From Allantophomopsis cytisporea (taxonomy: Eukaryota > Ascomycota > Leotiomycetes > Phacidiales > Phacidiaceae), in contig CP103037.1 of NCBI GenBank assembly GCA_024752435.1, positions 2,542,001 through 2,606,000 on the forward strand: a DNA stretch of 64,000 nucleotides, given 5' to 3'. The notes beneath the pieces are model-generated. The model did no database searches and was not told the DNA's origin. It saw only the letters and a program-made list of their open reading frames with translations. Below, piece by piece: positions 1 to 11,800 of the stretch. The translations under genes were made by a program, and so were the position numbers. The first letter of the stretch is position 1, and every line of letters begins with the position of its first letter.

Positions 1-2896
1 TATGGAGGAGTATTGTAAAGTACATACCTATATTACTTCATGGAGAGCTCTAGGAAGTTTCATATGCCGCCAGAAGTCCCGCCCCGCATGTGGTATGCTC
101 CGTTGCTGTTCTGCGAATTCCCCAGTAAGAAAGAATAAGAGTTTCCCGAGGAACCCCTAGCAATGTCAATGAGTCCCAAGAGTGCAAGTCGAGTCCAAAA
201 AGTGCCCAAATTCCGCCAATGCACCAGTTACATGTTTAACTGTGCTATGTGGGGTTCTGAGTGTCCAAGCGACCTTGCTATGGGTCGACGGACTGACTCA
301 GCGTCGTGGGATCAGAACCAAGGAAATGAATCGATGATTGTTGGCTAAGTTCAATGAAAAGGAAGGTCGCTACCGTACAAGAGGGAATTGAGGCGTGAAT
401 GGTGTCGGTTGCTGTACTCCGGAGTATGTACATATAAGTCATGAACTCCATGAAGCCATTCGCTGTACTCCGGAGTATGTACATATAAGTCATGAACTCC
501 ATGAAGCCATTCGCTGTACTCGAGGTTGTACAATAATAATCAGGATCATAGTCCTAAAATGACAAGCCCCGTTAGACGAAGCTGGGAATGGCATTGCCGA
601 TGTAACTGTGTATGTATGTACTCACTCCTTCACCAACCTCGTTTATGCTGCACAGTGACGATTAACATGTCCAAGAGGACGTATATGTATATATATTTGA
701 GGGAGTAGTTATGTAAGTACATATATGTATATGTACATATGTATGTAGATACATAAGTAGGATGCTCTCTTGTACTGCGCAAGTGTGAGTATTTCTTACA
801 GCATGAAGTAAGGTGGGAAGTGCGTCCTGTAACAAAGAAGAACCTTAGTCGAGTCATTTACCTTTGGTACGGAAGAACATCCATATCCATCCATATCCAT
901 AAGATATACAGATCCAGAACCTCTCGTACCAATCAATCCATCAACGAACAAATCAATCTACTGCTTTCTTTGGTACAAATCTCCCAATCCTTACCTTCTT
1001 CTTACCCTACCTACCTACCAAACGTCAATGCTGCAATTTCAGCCATCGATCCGCCCATTATCATTTTCAATTTCCTGGCTGAGCAGCAATATTCTCCAAC
1101 CGACTTCATTCTACCTACACACACCACCTTCATAGGTGGTCAGTCAGTGGCAGTCCACCAGTCCATCCATCAAGGTCCATCAGTCCATACAAACCTCGTA
1201 ATTCACTGCCGTGCCGTGAACACACCACACCCTCACCACAAAGAATCGGTCCCTTGTCATCATTATCTACTGACTTGTGTTGCCTCCACTTCTCTGTATT
1301 GTGAATGCATATGTGGGACGTCGGGTCTGGTCTGCCGTGATTTGAGAGCGTGGATGCGTAGAGTAGGAAGAAGCATGGATGCTTAGATGCTGAGATGCTG
1401 AGATGCTCGGGTGCATTACTCTGCTGCAGAAAAGTAAGGTAGGCTCCCCAGGTAGGCCCCCCAGGGCCGCCCTGTCCTGAATGTCCTGCCCAGCCTGGCC
1501 TGGTCGGTCGCATTACTTTGTATTTCTGGTATACGACACTCGAATGAACGTACATACATACTTGCTAACATACCTCCCTACTATGTACATCAGTGGTTAA
1601 TGCGTGGTTAGCATGGAATAGCTCTCTCCGGGCTGAAAAAGTGATCGACTTTCGCTCATTGTTTTTTCTTCTTTGCTTATTATCCGAATTGCGAATTATA
1701 CTGAATACCTTTCTCACACACACGCCAAATCTATTTCCACATCCTCACTCTGGAAAGAACCCAGTTGTCGGGATTTCGAGAGTCAGCAGAGAAGGGAGAC
1801 CTCAAATGCTCGTCCTTGTCACGCAAAGTCAAACATATTTACTACCGATCCCAGCAACCATTTCCTCGGCGGACCCGTTGTCGATCATCTCATTCGTCCT
1901 TGACTCTTGGTTGGGCGGGGGAGAAATTTGCTGCACCCAAAGGTAGGCAAAGTTGTCGACATCAACAAATATCTGCCCATCCGCTCTGGATTACAACTCT
2001 TCCTACTCCTCTCCGGATTCCTGGATCTCTTCAGATACTACTGGACAAGTCTGGACTGTGGCTTGAAGAATTGAAAGAGGCGGACTGAACTCCGATCATC
2101 CATATCACAGTAGGAAGCCGTCGTTTGTTCGTGTTCTCGCTCCATTGTGCCTTTTGGCATATCGCTGGTGCGCCATACTCATCACTAATCCATCTAAAGC
2201 GGGCCCTACTCATACGCTTGTCACTCCCTTTGGCCCTAAATTACCAACGTCGGCTGTGATAATTACGGGTTGACCACACCGGTGCTACGGTCGAAGAGGG
2301 AGCCATCCATAGCTCGATCGTTGGTAACCGTAGCTCTCGAGCCATCGTGCTGTCAGTGTTGACCCACTAAGTTATTCAAGCCATTCTCCCGGATTGATCG
2401 AAAACTTTATATACTGGCGACGGGAACCGAATCATATGGGCGCAGGATCCATTACAACAGGAGTCAGGGAGTAATAATAAGGGAGCTGAAGAAATTATTG
2501 GAGAGAATCATAACTGCTTGCAGCATCCGACTCAAAGGAAAGACGACCCGCCACCTATCAATCTCATTTCAATCGCCAAACGCAACTCACCTTACAATCG
2601 TCAACACGCGAACGTCGACAAAGTCTTCCATTACAGAGCAAGCAGAGGCAGGCCATCAACAGATTTTGCTCACCAACTTCATCGAGAAGCTGGTCTGATA
2701 AGAGGTTCTATGTTCGAGGTGGGCCCACTATCGTGAGACTTTTGGGAAGACAAGGACCGGAGAAAACACGCGAATTACCCAAGGCTCCATGGTGTCGCGA
2801 TCGGATTCGTGACTTCTAAAGAGCGCCCTTTTCCCCACAACCGCTCTGTTGGGTCAGCGTCTTTTTTTTTGGGAGGCAATTTACGAACAACGCATC
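1..2896. other. gene-poor left flank
   Basis: I find no convincing gene in this stretch. The open frames are short, lack recognisable domains and are full of low-complexity residues. It holds a two-copy 51-bp tandem repeat (411-512), an AT-rich TATG/CATA microsatellite around 660-760, CCATATCCAT repeats near 880-900 and short GAGATGCT repeats near 1385-1410. The last few hundred bases probably include the promoter of the zinc-ribbon gene that starts at 2897. Confidence 0.6.
411..521. repeat. 51-bp direct tandem repeat, two copies plus a stub
   Basis: Two head-to-tail copies of a 51-bp unit occupy 411-461 and 462-512, and a 9-base partial third copy follows (513-521). The full copies look identical by eye. 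Each contains the 10-bp palindrome ACTCCGGAGT followed by TGTACATATA. No gene overlaps it convincingly. Confidence 0.85.
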
Positions 2897-4220
2897 ATGT
2901 CTTCACCAGCGCCAATACCGGGGCCGTCTACTGAGGATCCAACGTCTCAAAGATCCGAAAAGAAGGGCCTTAGTAAATATGTGCATAGGATGAAGACTGT
3001 TTTTAAGAAGGGCGATTCGAGGAGACGTTCAACATTATTATCGGAACCAGTACACACGGCAAAAGCAAATGCTACCACAGCTGCTGCAACCCCAACAACG
3101 TTGATAGGGTTCGTATATTTGCCATCTACTAAATCTTGCCATGTCATTTGAACCTTCAAGTATTCAACAATATTGACGCTGACAAAATAACCAGTATGCC
3201 TTCAACCACAACACCAGTACAACAACAAAGCACCACAGATACGCCCGGGGCAGTTCAACAGGTTAAGAGAGTACCCAGAGTCAACATCGAGCAAGAGCGT
3301 GCACGGAGACTTGCTGAAAAATATGGACTCGTTCTCGAGCCACAGGACTGGAAACTTCATGAAATTCTTGATAGAGTCGAGAAGCCAATTCGGATGCGTA
3401 TTCACCGTACCTGCCATAAATGTTCGACGACCTTTGGCGCCAATAGAATCTGCTCTTCCTGTGAACATGCGCGTTGTACGAAGTGTCCACGATATCCTCT
3501 CAAGAAGAATAAAGACTCTCAACCCCAAGAAACCCAGGAGACCCAAGGAATCCAAGGAAGCCAGGGAAATGATCAAACCACTTCTGAAGCTCAAAAGGGA
3601 GGGCTCTCTTTGGATGTGGATGAGGAGGAAGAGCTTACCGAAGAGCAGAAGTCTGCTGTGTTGAAGCGGAAATACCGACTTACCAAGCCTTCGAGGACTG
3701 GTGGCCAGGCTCTAGTAAGGAAGAAACCTATGCAGAGGATCAGGAGATATTGTCACGAGTGTGGTACCTTCTTCCAACCTCCTATACACATCTGTAGCAA
3801 GTGTGGTCATGAAAGGTGTACAGACTGTCCCAGGGATCCGTAAGTGCTGATCACATTCTATAGTTGGACACGATGCTTATTCAATGCAGAGCCAAGAGAC
3901 ACAAATACCCAGATGGATATCCCGGAGATACAAAGGCAGATCCCGCGACGAGTGAAATTGCGACTCCAGCAGAAATTGCAGAACGACCAATTAGGCAACC
4001 TCGACGGCTCATACGATACAAGTGTCATGACTGTCACGTCGAATATAAAACTGGGTCGGATATTTGTGGGCAGTGTCAACACCAACGATGCGAGAACTGC
4101 ATCAAGATAGGGCCGAGGATTTTAAGTCAGGAGGAGGTTTTACAAGCGGAGAAGATGACTGGCATTGACTTCGACAGTGAGGCGCACATCTCATCAGGGA
4201 GCGAATTTCAACTGAGGTGA
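2897..4220 (+). CDS. cysteine-rich protein with three zinc-ribbon-like repeats
   Basis: The model is join(2897..3108, 3195..3839, 3890..4220), giving 395 residues. Both introns (86 and 50 nt) are GT-AG and phase-consistent. The N-terminus is Ser/Thr/Lys-rich and probably disordered. Three similar cysteine blocks follow, two in exon 2 and one in exon 3. Each has the pattern C-x2-C-x(8-9)-C-x2-C-x-H-x-R-C-x2-C, for example CHKCSTTF...CSSCEHARCTKC. Between blocks 1 and 2 lies an acidic, Gln-rich linker with a QETQ/QGSQ run. I read each block as a likely zinc-binding ribbon. Similar proteins are common as uncharacterised entries in filamentous fungi, but I know of no assigned function. Nothing suggests a signal peptide or membrane segment. 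The neighbouring dehydrogenase gene starts about 1.1 kb downstream. Confidence 0.75.
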
Positions 4221-5307
4221 AAAGTCCTGAAAGGGTTTCTAGGGAGGCAGAGTAACGAATTAAACGACATGGAAAACTCTCCTATGATAGGGCATTTTGG
4301 CCACCGAGGCGCATCGTGATTACTATCACTTGCAGATTCAGGAGTATTTTTTTTTTTTTTTTTTTTTTTGGCGGGGTTTGAGCGACAAAGCGTTTTGTTT
4401 GTGATAGTAGGATTGGGAGTTAAACTTCTTTCTCGATAGGTTCTGTTATTTATATTTGGCATTCAAGTTTTGGGATGATACCCCTGGCGGATATTAAATT
4501 GAAGAAGAAGAAAGAAGGATTGATGATATGATTGGATTGGGCTTATATAGTTGTAGATGGACTGCTGGTAGTGGCCAGTACAAGCATATTTTGCATTGTA
4601 TATTACTGCATCCTTTGCTGCCTAATTGTTTTATTGTGTGATGCCAATTGTTTGTGGATGTTTGCTAGTATCGATTATGGTAGTTCGAAATACAAATCCC
4701 ATACCAGATGTTACGTAGTTACGAGATCGTAACTACGTAACTTATGATAAGTTGTTCCCGACATAAGTTTCGAATAACTTCCGAAATAACAAATCAAGCT
4801 CACTACAAGGATCCAAGTAACCACTTGTCACGACCCACCGCCACGATCAGAATACGACACGCATTCCTATGGATGCAAGCCTTACGCGTCTGTTTGTCTC
4901 GGGGTTTAGGCTTCTGGTAAATATCTTCGTCTGATGATGATTCGCTAGAGCTGTGAGTGGACGGCTCGTTATCGTCATCTTCGAAGTTTATCTCGAACGC
5001 GTCTATTATGATTCCCATACATATCACGACGAGCTCCCGAACATATGAACGTGATTTAATATCAGTCAATTTTCCGACATAGAAGCCGCTTTGTGGAGGA
5101 GCGGTAGTCCTATTCCATCGGGAATGCCCCCACATCCCGCATTTTCACTCCACAGTACCCCGCATCGGCATCACGAGTCGATCAACAGAAATCTTGAGGG
5201 TATTATTAAACCACATACATATAAATTATGGCATTTCGAGGACCCGCAAAAATTATTATGCAATCCTCCTTTACGAAGAACAGAATCACCGAGTATCTTT
5301 CATCACA
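4221..5307. other. intergenic region with poly-T tract and long palindrome
   Basis: This gap separates two same-strand genes. It contains a run of 23 T (4347-4369), probably in the 3' flank of the upstream gene, a 32-bp near-perfect palindrome at 4710-4741, and the promoter of the histidinol-dehydrogenase-like gene. A 110-codon minus-strand ORF (4803-5135) exists, but I could not support it as a gene. Confidence 0.6.
4710..4741. repeat. 32-bp palindrome, 15-bp arms
   Basis: The left arm GTTACGTAGTTACGA (4710-4724) and its exact reverse complement (4727-4741) flank a 2-base centre, GA. Each arm contains the smaller palindrome TACGTA. The bases outside do not extend the symmetry. It could extrude as a hairpin, bind a dimeric factor, or be a relic of a small inverted-repeat element. 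Confidence 0.9.
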
Positions 5308-6726
5308 ATGGTCCGACATCTCAAGTCAAGAGTTGATGCCAGCTCCTTAAGCACGCCTCAAGCACCCGCTGTTGACGTTTCTGCTATCGTAAAGGGCGTT
5401 ATTGATGACATTCGTACTTCCGGCGACAAGGCTGTTAGGTCGTATTCCGAGAAATTTGACAAATGGTCTCCACCGTCCTTCAAGCTCTCCGCGGGCGAGA
5501 TCAAGAAAATTATTGCCCAAGTGCCCAAGCAGATCATAGAGGACATCAAGGAAGTACAGAGAAATGTACGAGCATTTGCGGAGGCCCAGAGAAATAGCAT
5601 AAAGGACTTTGAGATCGAGATTAGGCGGGGTGTGAAATTGGGGCAGAAGAACTTGCCCATTGGCACCGTTGGGACGTAAGTTCTTCAAATTCAACCACCA
5701 CTACTTAGATGAGGTTAGAATTACTAACGGTTGATGGGATTCAGATACATACCCGGTGGCCGCTACCCTCTCCTTGCCTCAGCACATATGACCATTCTTA
5801 CGGCTAAGGTCGCAGGGGTTAGGAATGTCATCGCATGTACACCTCCTATCCTAGGTAAAATTCCAAGCGCAACAGTAGCAGCCATGCATCTCGCTGGTGC
5901 AGACGAAATATTTATTCTTGGAGGCGTCCAAGCCGTTGCAGCGATGGCAGTAGGCACCGAGACAATCCGCAAAGTGGACTTCATTGCCGGGCCCGGAAAT
6001 GCATTCGTAGCAGAAGGCAAGCGCCAGTTGTTTGGTGAAGTCGGCATCGATCTCTTCGCCGGTCCCACTGAGATTCTAATTGTTGCTGATGAGCACGCCA
6101 GCCCCTTCACCATTGCTACTGATCTCATCTCTCAAGCTGAACATGGGCCTGACACTCCCGCCGTTCTCATAACAACTTCAGAAAACGTCGGTAGAAAAGC
6201 ACTGAATCTAGTCAAGCAACTGTTAGACCACTCGGAGTTAAGTACAGTTGCACTGGCTAGGACATCCTGGGAAACTTATGGCGAAGTAATTGTGGTTGAG
6301 AATTTGGATGAGGCGTGGAAGCTGGCCGACGAGTATGCGAGCGAGCACGTGGAAATCTTCACGCAGAGGCCAAGGGAGGCACTCGAGAAGATGAATAATT
6401 ATGGGGCTCTTTTCCTGGGCGAGAAGACTTGCGTGTCTTACGGGGACAAAGTTATCGGGACAAATCATGTTCTACCCACATGCAAGGCCGCGCGATACAC
6501 TGGTGGTCTTTGGGTAGGTAAATACCTGCGTACTGTCACATATCAGGAAGTCATCGATGATGTGGCAAGTGGTGAGCTTGGAAGATTATGTGGTCGTGCA
6601 GCACGAGCGGAGAATTTTGAGGGCCATGCTAGATCAGGCGATTTGCGTGCTGAGAAGTATTTGCATGACAAATTTGAGTGGATTAACTCGAAGTCTTATG
6701 CTGATGAATTGGAGGCAAATTTATAG
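5308..6726 (+). CDS. stand-alone histidinol-dehydrogenase-like NAD-dependent enzyme
   Basis: The model is join(5308..5675, 5745..6726), giving 449 residues. The start ATGGTCCGA sits in a good context (TCACAATGG); an upstream ATG at 5194 is less likely. The histidinol dehydrogenase fold is recognisable throughout, including GPGNAF for the NAD region. All residues expected from bacterial HisD are present at nearly the same numbers: Q253 and H256 (QAEHGPD), the catalytic pair E323-H324 (SEHVEI), D357 (YGDKV) and H417 (EGHARSGDLR). The family oxidises an alcohol to a carboxylate in two NAD-dependent, Zn-supported steps. In fungi, histidine biosynthesis normally uses the HisD domain of the trifunctional His4 protein. 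This single-domain copy is therefore probably a catabolic paralogue, related to sulfopropanediol-3-dehydrogenase-like enzymes, possibly acquired from bacteria. The true substrate is unknown. Confidence 0.85.
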
Positions 6727-7430
6727 GTCATCTTGATACTAGAGTCTTATAAGATGAGTGCAACAAACTACTTTCGGCTTGGTTAAGCGTCAAATGCTGC
6801 ACTGATTCGTTACATCGCCAATCCTTGTGACTTGCGATCATTAAGTAATTCAAAAGCAAGGTAGTTCCAGCTGTCATTCGATTCTGGGTTAGTTTCACAG
6901 CTTACTTGACTTCGTAGAGGAGTTGGTGCTTGAGATGGTATACTGAGTCCAAAGGGATATTGACTAACTAAAAGGTGTGAATGTACAGTACCAGCAACAT
7001 TAAGGTACTCAGACTTTGCAAAGTACTATCCACTATCTCAGTCTTCATATAAAGATCGTCATCTATCATGATATCTCATCGTTTTCTTCTTCTTCTTCTT
7101 CTTCTTGTCTTTCTATCTACATGTTATGACTCGTCTTATTATTGGTCTTTACCACGTTGGGAGCTATTATCCTGTTCACCTCCGACGTCAAGTCGAAGAC
7201 GAACGGGAAACCAAACTTCAAATTACATGAGTTGTATAGGGACGAAGGCAGGTAATTTTGGTGATCCTGGCAGGATCATGACAGTTCTGACAAATTGTAG
7301 ATTACACTAATCAACAGACCTTGCCTTGAAACAGCCTTATGAACAGAACCCTATATAATTCGTACGTATAACTAAAACTTCAAAGAAAATTGTCTGATTT
7401 AAGCCAGATACTACAATAACTGCTACCACG
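6727..7430. other. intergenic region
   Basis: This is AT-rich DNA between two same-strand genes. A CTT-repeat tract at about 7083-7105 creates a short ORF at 7068 that starts with a Leu-rich segment. I treat that as a microsatellite artefact. No RNA gene is seen. Confidence 0.55.
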
Positions 7431-8246
7431 ATGGCGGATGCTCTACATTCATTTCCTCGATTCCTAGAGCTTCCACCGGAATTACGCGACATGATCTGGG
7501 AATTCTCGTTACCATCCAGGACCGTTGTGGCCTCAACCGACGCTCCTAGGTACGGATTAAATGGGCGTACGTCCCACGGATTCTATGTGCACCGTCGGGA
7601 TCAGAACTCGGAGTCCTTTAGGGTACCTCCGCATATCCTGACCTGTCACGAAGCCCACCAAGTGGCGAAGAAGGCATATATCAAGTTAGGACAGATGCCC
7701 TTCAACCCAAAAAAAGATACACTGGCGCTAAGACGTATTGAACCAGCGGTTTGGAGAACGCGTGGTATCCAAATACGCCGGTGGGATAGTTTCCTTCAAC
7801 GTTTTGTTGAAGGGCCTCTCGAAGCTGAACGCATATCTGATGAGGCAAGAGCTAGGGTCACTGATGTACACCTTGTACAAAGCAGTGGCCTCACACCCCC
7901 GCCTTTACCATTTTCACAACTTTTCCCCGATGCTATGGAAGATATCGAACTAGTCAGCGACTTTCACAACTTGAAATCGGTCACGGTTTCCATGTGCAAG
8001 TTTCCCCACAGGAAACTTGCTTGTATGTGTGTTGCTGTAAGAGCTAAGGAGCAGAGAGTGCATCAATATCGGAACCTAGTTCCCCCTTATGAAGTATTCG
8101 AACAGAATTGGCAGGAACTCTGGTGGGTGTTGCTTCGTCGCTTACACGGGAGTCGTATCGATACCTCGAAATTGTCCTTGAAGGAAGCCGAGGCATTATT
8201 GCCTGTGCTCGAGCTGGTCCAGTGTAAGCATTGGCCGAATACATGA
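7431..8246 (+). CDS. 2EXR domain protein
   Basis: Single exon, 271 residues, with ATG in the context CCACGATGG. The N-terminus has the 2EXR signature FPRFLELPPELRDMIWEFSLP-like block (residues about 8-29, shown here in summary form). This F-box-like motif is heavily expanded in filamentous ascomycetes. A conserved later block, FNPKKDTLAL (about residue 91), is also typical. The rest is a variable alpha-rich region without a recognised catalytic motif. There is no signal peptide or transmembrane segment, so a cytosolic or nuclear location is likely. Family members have no proven biochemical role; adaptor or protein-binding functions are guessed from the F-box resemblance. Confidence 0.85.
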   Translation: MADALHSFPRFLELPPELRDMIWEFSLPSRTVVASTDAPRYGLNGRTSHGFYVHRRDQNSESFRVPPHILTCHEAHQVAKKAYIKLGQMPFNPKKDTLALRRIEPAVWRTRGIQIRRWDSFLQRFVEGPLEAERISDEARARVTDVHLVQSSGLTPPPLPFSQLFPDAMEDIELVSDFHNLKSVTVSMCKFPHRKLACMCVAVRAKEQRVHQYRNLVPPYEVFEQNWQELWWVLLRRLHGSRIDTSKLSLKEAEALLPVLELVQCKHWPNT

Positions 8247-8596
8247 GCGTATGTGGATTCTGAGATTATGTATTCTATTTTCTACACCAGCTTCTAAGCC
8301 ACTTTTCATGTAGGAAAAGTGTGCCAACCGACCGTAATAAAATCACAACCTCTACGTCCATTGCGCAGCGAAAGCAAGTAGTTGTACTACCACGTTCTTA
8401 ATGTCAGGGGTAGAAAAAGAATCCATCGTAGCTTGATGTAGAGCACCCGTGAGCCATCGATTATACACCTCTTGTTTACTGATTAGCATATAATAAGTAA
8501 TAAGTGTGAATTTCTGACCCAATATCTAATTTTACATGGTATTTTGATTCCTCCCAGTACACCCCATCCCAACATAAGCTTTTATCCATTTAGCCA
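8247..8596. other. intergenic, convergent gene ends
   Basis: This AT-rich 350-bp spacer separates the end of the 2EXR gene on the plus strand from the end of SUV3 on the minus strand. It should contain both 3' untranslated regions. AATAAA-like signals occur (for example GTAATAAAATC near 8333), but I cannot assign polyadenylation sites with certainty. Confidence 0.5.
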
Positions 8597-10982
8597 TTAG
8601 GCATCATCGGAGTCTGTCGCCTCAGAAGTATTCATCTCCTGCAGCAGCTGTCGCTTTCTCTGCAACTCCTCGACTTCAGCCCTTTGCTGAAGTCTGAGTT
8701 TCCTTCTCTGAGACTTAGAGAAACCCTGGAATTCTCCCAAACACTTATCAATCCTCTCTTCTACGATTCCTTTGATATGGAATGCTAACTCCTGACTCGG
8801 AAACACCCCAGCGTAACGATAGCTCAACCACAAATACAATGTAATGCCCTTGTGCAGAGCCTCAAGATCACGGAGGTAGTCCCTGCCTCTCTGAGTAGCT
8901 TCGTCCAGGAGTTCGAGATTCAATTCAGGAATGTTGAGCAATTCTCCGCCCTGATTGTCAGCTATGCATTTCGCAAATGCGGCGCATATTTCTGTGGCAC
9001 CCTTGTCTGAGAAATTTGCAGGGCAAGAACAAAAGATGATGCGATCGTTGATGGAGAGATTATACGGCTGGATGACATCGGCGATTTGAAGATGGTCCTT
9101 GAGATTGCAAAGGTGGAATTGGCCTCGAACCGATGATATTTCATGAAGACGTAAAAGAATGTAGCTGAACGGTGTGCGTTGTGGAAAGTAGGCTGCGAAC
9201 CGCTGTATGATCGAAGCGGGGGGGAATATGCCGGCAGTTGGGATAGATGGGGCATCGTTCTCCATTGCTCTAGTAACGTGGGCCAAGTCAAGGTCTTCCA
9301 ATGAAGTGACGAGACCAAGTGACTTTGGGCTTTCTGTAGCTGCAGCCTCTACTCCATCTGTTACATCAATAGCAGTACTGATGGGGTCCTCGGAATTAAC
9401 GGTAGCTTGGGCTGCTGTTTTGAATCGACCTGCCCGTCCTCCAATTTGTTTTATGTCTGAGGGTTCAATAGGTGCTATGGTATAACCGTTGAACTTAGTT
9501 GTGGTTTCGAAGATGATCCTTTTGATGCTTAGATTCAGACCCATACCGACAGCATCGCTGGCTACCAAGTAGTCGTAGTCATTATCAGGATCATTAAAAA
9601 GAGCAGCTTGCGCTGCTCGGGTTTCTGGTGGCAGAGAACCATACACTACTGCGCAACGCTTACTTGTCGACTTCTCGATCTCAGCCTTCATCCCATGAAT
9701 TCCGACTCTCGAAAACAAGATTAAACAATCCCCTTTACGGAGCTTAGTCAAATCACCCCCCAGACTCTCTTTCATAGTCGCTAGGGGGCTCAATCGTTCA
9801 TATCTGTGAATGGTGAGTTTGTCTCCCATCGCAGCACATAGCTTTTCAAGGAGCTCGACAGTCCTTAATTCACCACAAAGATGGACTTCCTTCGCTTGAA
9901 CACCTAAAACTGCCTGTGTCCAAGCCCATCCGCGATCTTGGTCACCAATCATTTGAATTTCATCAATGACAGCAACATCGAGTGGCTTATTCAAAGGCAT
10001 CATTTCCACCGTACAGCTCAACATATGATCCTTCATTCCTTCGGGAACACGGCGCTCCTCTCCAGTAACCAAAGCGCAAGGAATGTTCTTAGCGTTGAGG
10101 CGCGTGTAAACCTCGTGAGCAAGTAACCTGAGTGGTCCAGCGTAGACTCCGGTCTTAGCCGCCTCAAGTCTCTTCAGTGCATGATATGTCTTCCCTGAAT
10201 TAGTTGGACCGACATGTAGATGGATGTGCCTTTGTAGTGCTCTAGTTGCAGGATACCATTCAGCTGGAAATCGGAGATCGGCCAATTTGGTCTGGTTTTC
10301 GACATCTATTGGAGAGAATTGCGCCGCCATCACAAACTTGGCGAATGAATACTTGATCTGAGCTCTCAAGCCCCTCAGATCCTTCACCAAAAAAGCATCC
10401 CGGAGAGAATTGAACATCAACAGACGCGGATCCGTTGGGGATATAGAGCTTTTCTTTTCTCTGTTGTACTTTTGGGAAATGCGGCAGCTCTCTTTCACTT
10501 CGTTCCTGAATTTGCCAGACCATTCCAGGAATTCTTGCTCGCTTTTGATCCCTAAGCCTTCTAGCTCTTGCCCATTCTCTACCCACGATTTTGTGTGCTT
10601 TTCGAATTGTTTAGCATGATCAAGGAAAACGGTTGCCAGAGCAGTCGGTTGAATTTCACGAGAGGAAGCTGACAAGTTGGGCGGAGCTGTTCGTATGGGA
10701 ATGCCCGAGTGACTTTGCATTGACGAGGGCCTTTTGTATCTGGGCTGATTCTAGGTTAGCTGAAGGCCTTGATATTCATTCATAGATCAGATATAAAACC
10801 AAACTTACGTTGCTCTCCCTCCTCTTGGCGCGAGAGATCTTAAGAGGCCCTCTGGCCAATGGAGTTCCCTTGGTGGAAAACAATCTATTGCCACCAAGGG
10901 CTGTGAAATAAGCGCCTTGCCATGATTGTGGACGGAAAATACAAAAAGCACATTGGGTGCCTTTTGCTGTGACCGATGGCAT
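8597..10982 (-). CDS. SUV3: mitochondrial ATP-dependent RNA helicase SUV3
   Basis: The model is complement(join(8597..10744, 10809..10982)), giving 773 residues. The 64-nt intron has donor GTAAGT, branch GCTAAC and acceptor CAG, in phase 0. The short first exon encodes a basic, Arg/Lys-rich leader fitting mitochondrial import. The helicase core starts near residue 235 with Walker A GPTNSGKT, followed by AGPLRLLAHEV, the DEIQ box (VIDEIQMIGDQDRGWAWTQ), a GSLPPETRAAQ motif, DAVGMGLNL and QIGGRAGR. The SUV3 C-terminal domain follows. In yeast and animals SUV3 unwinds RNA for the mitochondrial degradosome, with an RNase II-type partner. The frame stays open upstream of the chosen ATG without another ATG, so an additional 5' exon cannot be excluded. 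Confidence 0.93.
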
Positions 10983-11800
10983 CACAAACAAACGCCGTAA
11001 CGACGACGCGGATGGTGTAGTAGTGTTGCGCCTTTTCTGTGAAGATTGGATAATGATTCTCGCGATAACAATAATTTAGTTAGAGTATCGATTGCATGGA
11101 GATGCATAAATATTGATGCATAGTTATGCACAAGTATGAACCCACCAAACCCTTGCACAAATTAAAGTCAAGAGTACAACTTCTCCACAGCCCACCCCGC
11201 CGCCCCGCGGTACTCAATCCGGCCACCCTCCACGCATTCAAAAAAAAAAAAAAAAAAAAATAAAGGAAAAAAGAAAAATGCATCCGAAAATTGGGGAGGC
11301 TCTCCAGCTAGCTCTTTCACTCATACTTTTTCATGGACTGGCTCCTATGGCTTCGAGTTAAGGCCCCGGCATCGGTTCACTACACCTATCTACATGGCCC
11401 TATAGAAATATACTTTCGTCTTACGATCCGATAGGGAACAATCGGGCGCTTGCGAAACCGTTGATTGGCTGTAGGAAGCAGTATTCTATTGAAATTAGGA
11501 TGGATATACTATTAACCGTTGATTGACTGCGATCGAGATAGCCGATTGCCCCCCATTGGTAACGGCAAATTTGTTTATCGAGATGGAATACACAATCACC
11601 TTTAGTCAATGATAAGAAGTGTAAGGTGGTAGGAGACAGAGACGGTGTCACGTTGATACTTATATATTGATGTATTCCTCTGGAGATATGTAGGAAATGT
11701 GTTGTTGAATTGCTGTGTTCTGTGGCGTCGATCAGAATTAGAGCAAACAAAAAATAATATTCTCTGGCCAACGTTGAATCCAGTTTTCGAGTCAGTCGTG
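10983..11800. other. divergent promoter region with poly-A tract
   Basis: The region lies between the 5' ends of SUV3 (minus) and an MFS permease (plus). It carries a run of 21 A (11240-11260) and two copies of CCGTTGATTG (about 11458 and 11515), each part of a CCAAT-like context. No gene is supported. Confidence 0.5.

Noticed and set aside
820..1386. 188-codon ORF in the left flank
   Set aside because: The composition is low-complexity and repeat-derived, with no domain and no plausible intron structure.
4803..5135. 110-codon minus-strand ORF with an acidic Ser/Glu/Asp patch
   Set aside because: It has no recognisable domain and no splice partners, and it overlaps the expected promoter of the dehydrogenase gene.
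7068..7310. 80-codon ORF starting MISHRFLLLLLLL, resembling a small secreted protein
   Set aside because: The signal-like segment is produced by a CTT microsatellite and the rest shows no conserved pattern. It could be revisited with transcripts.
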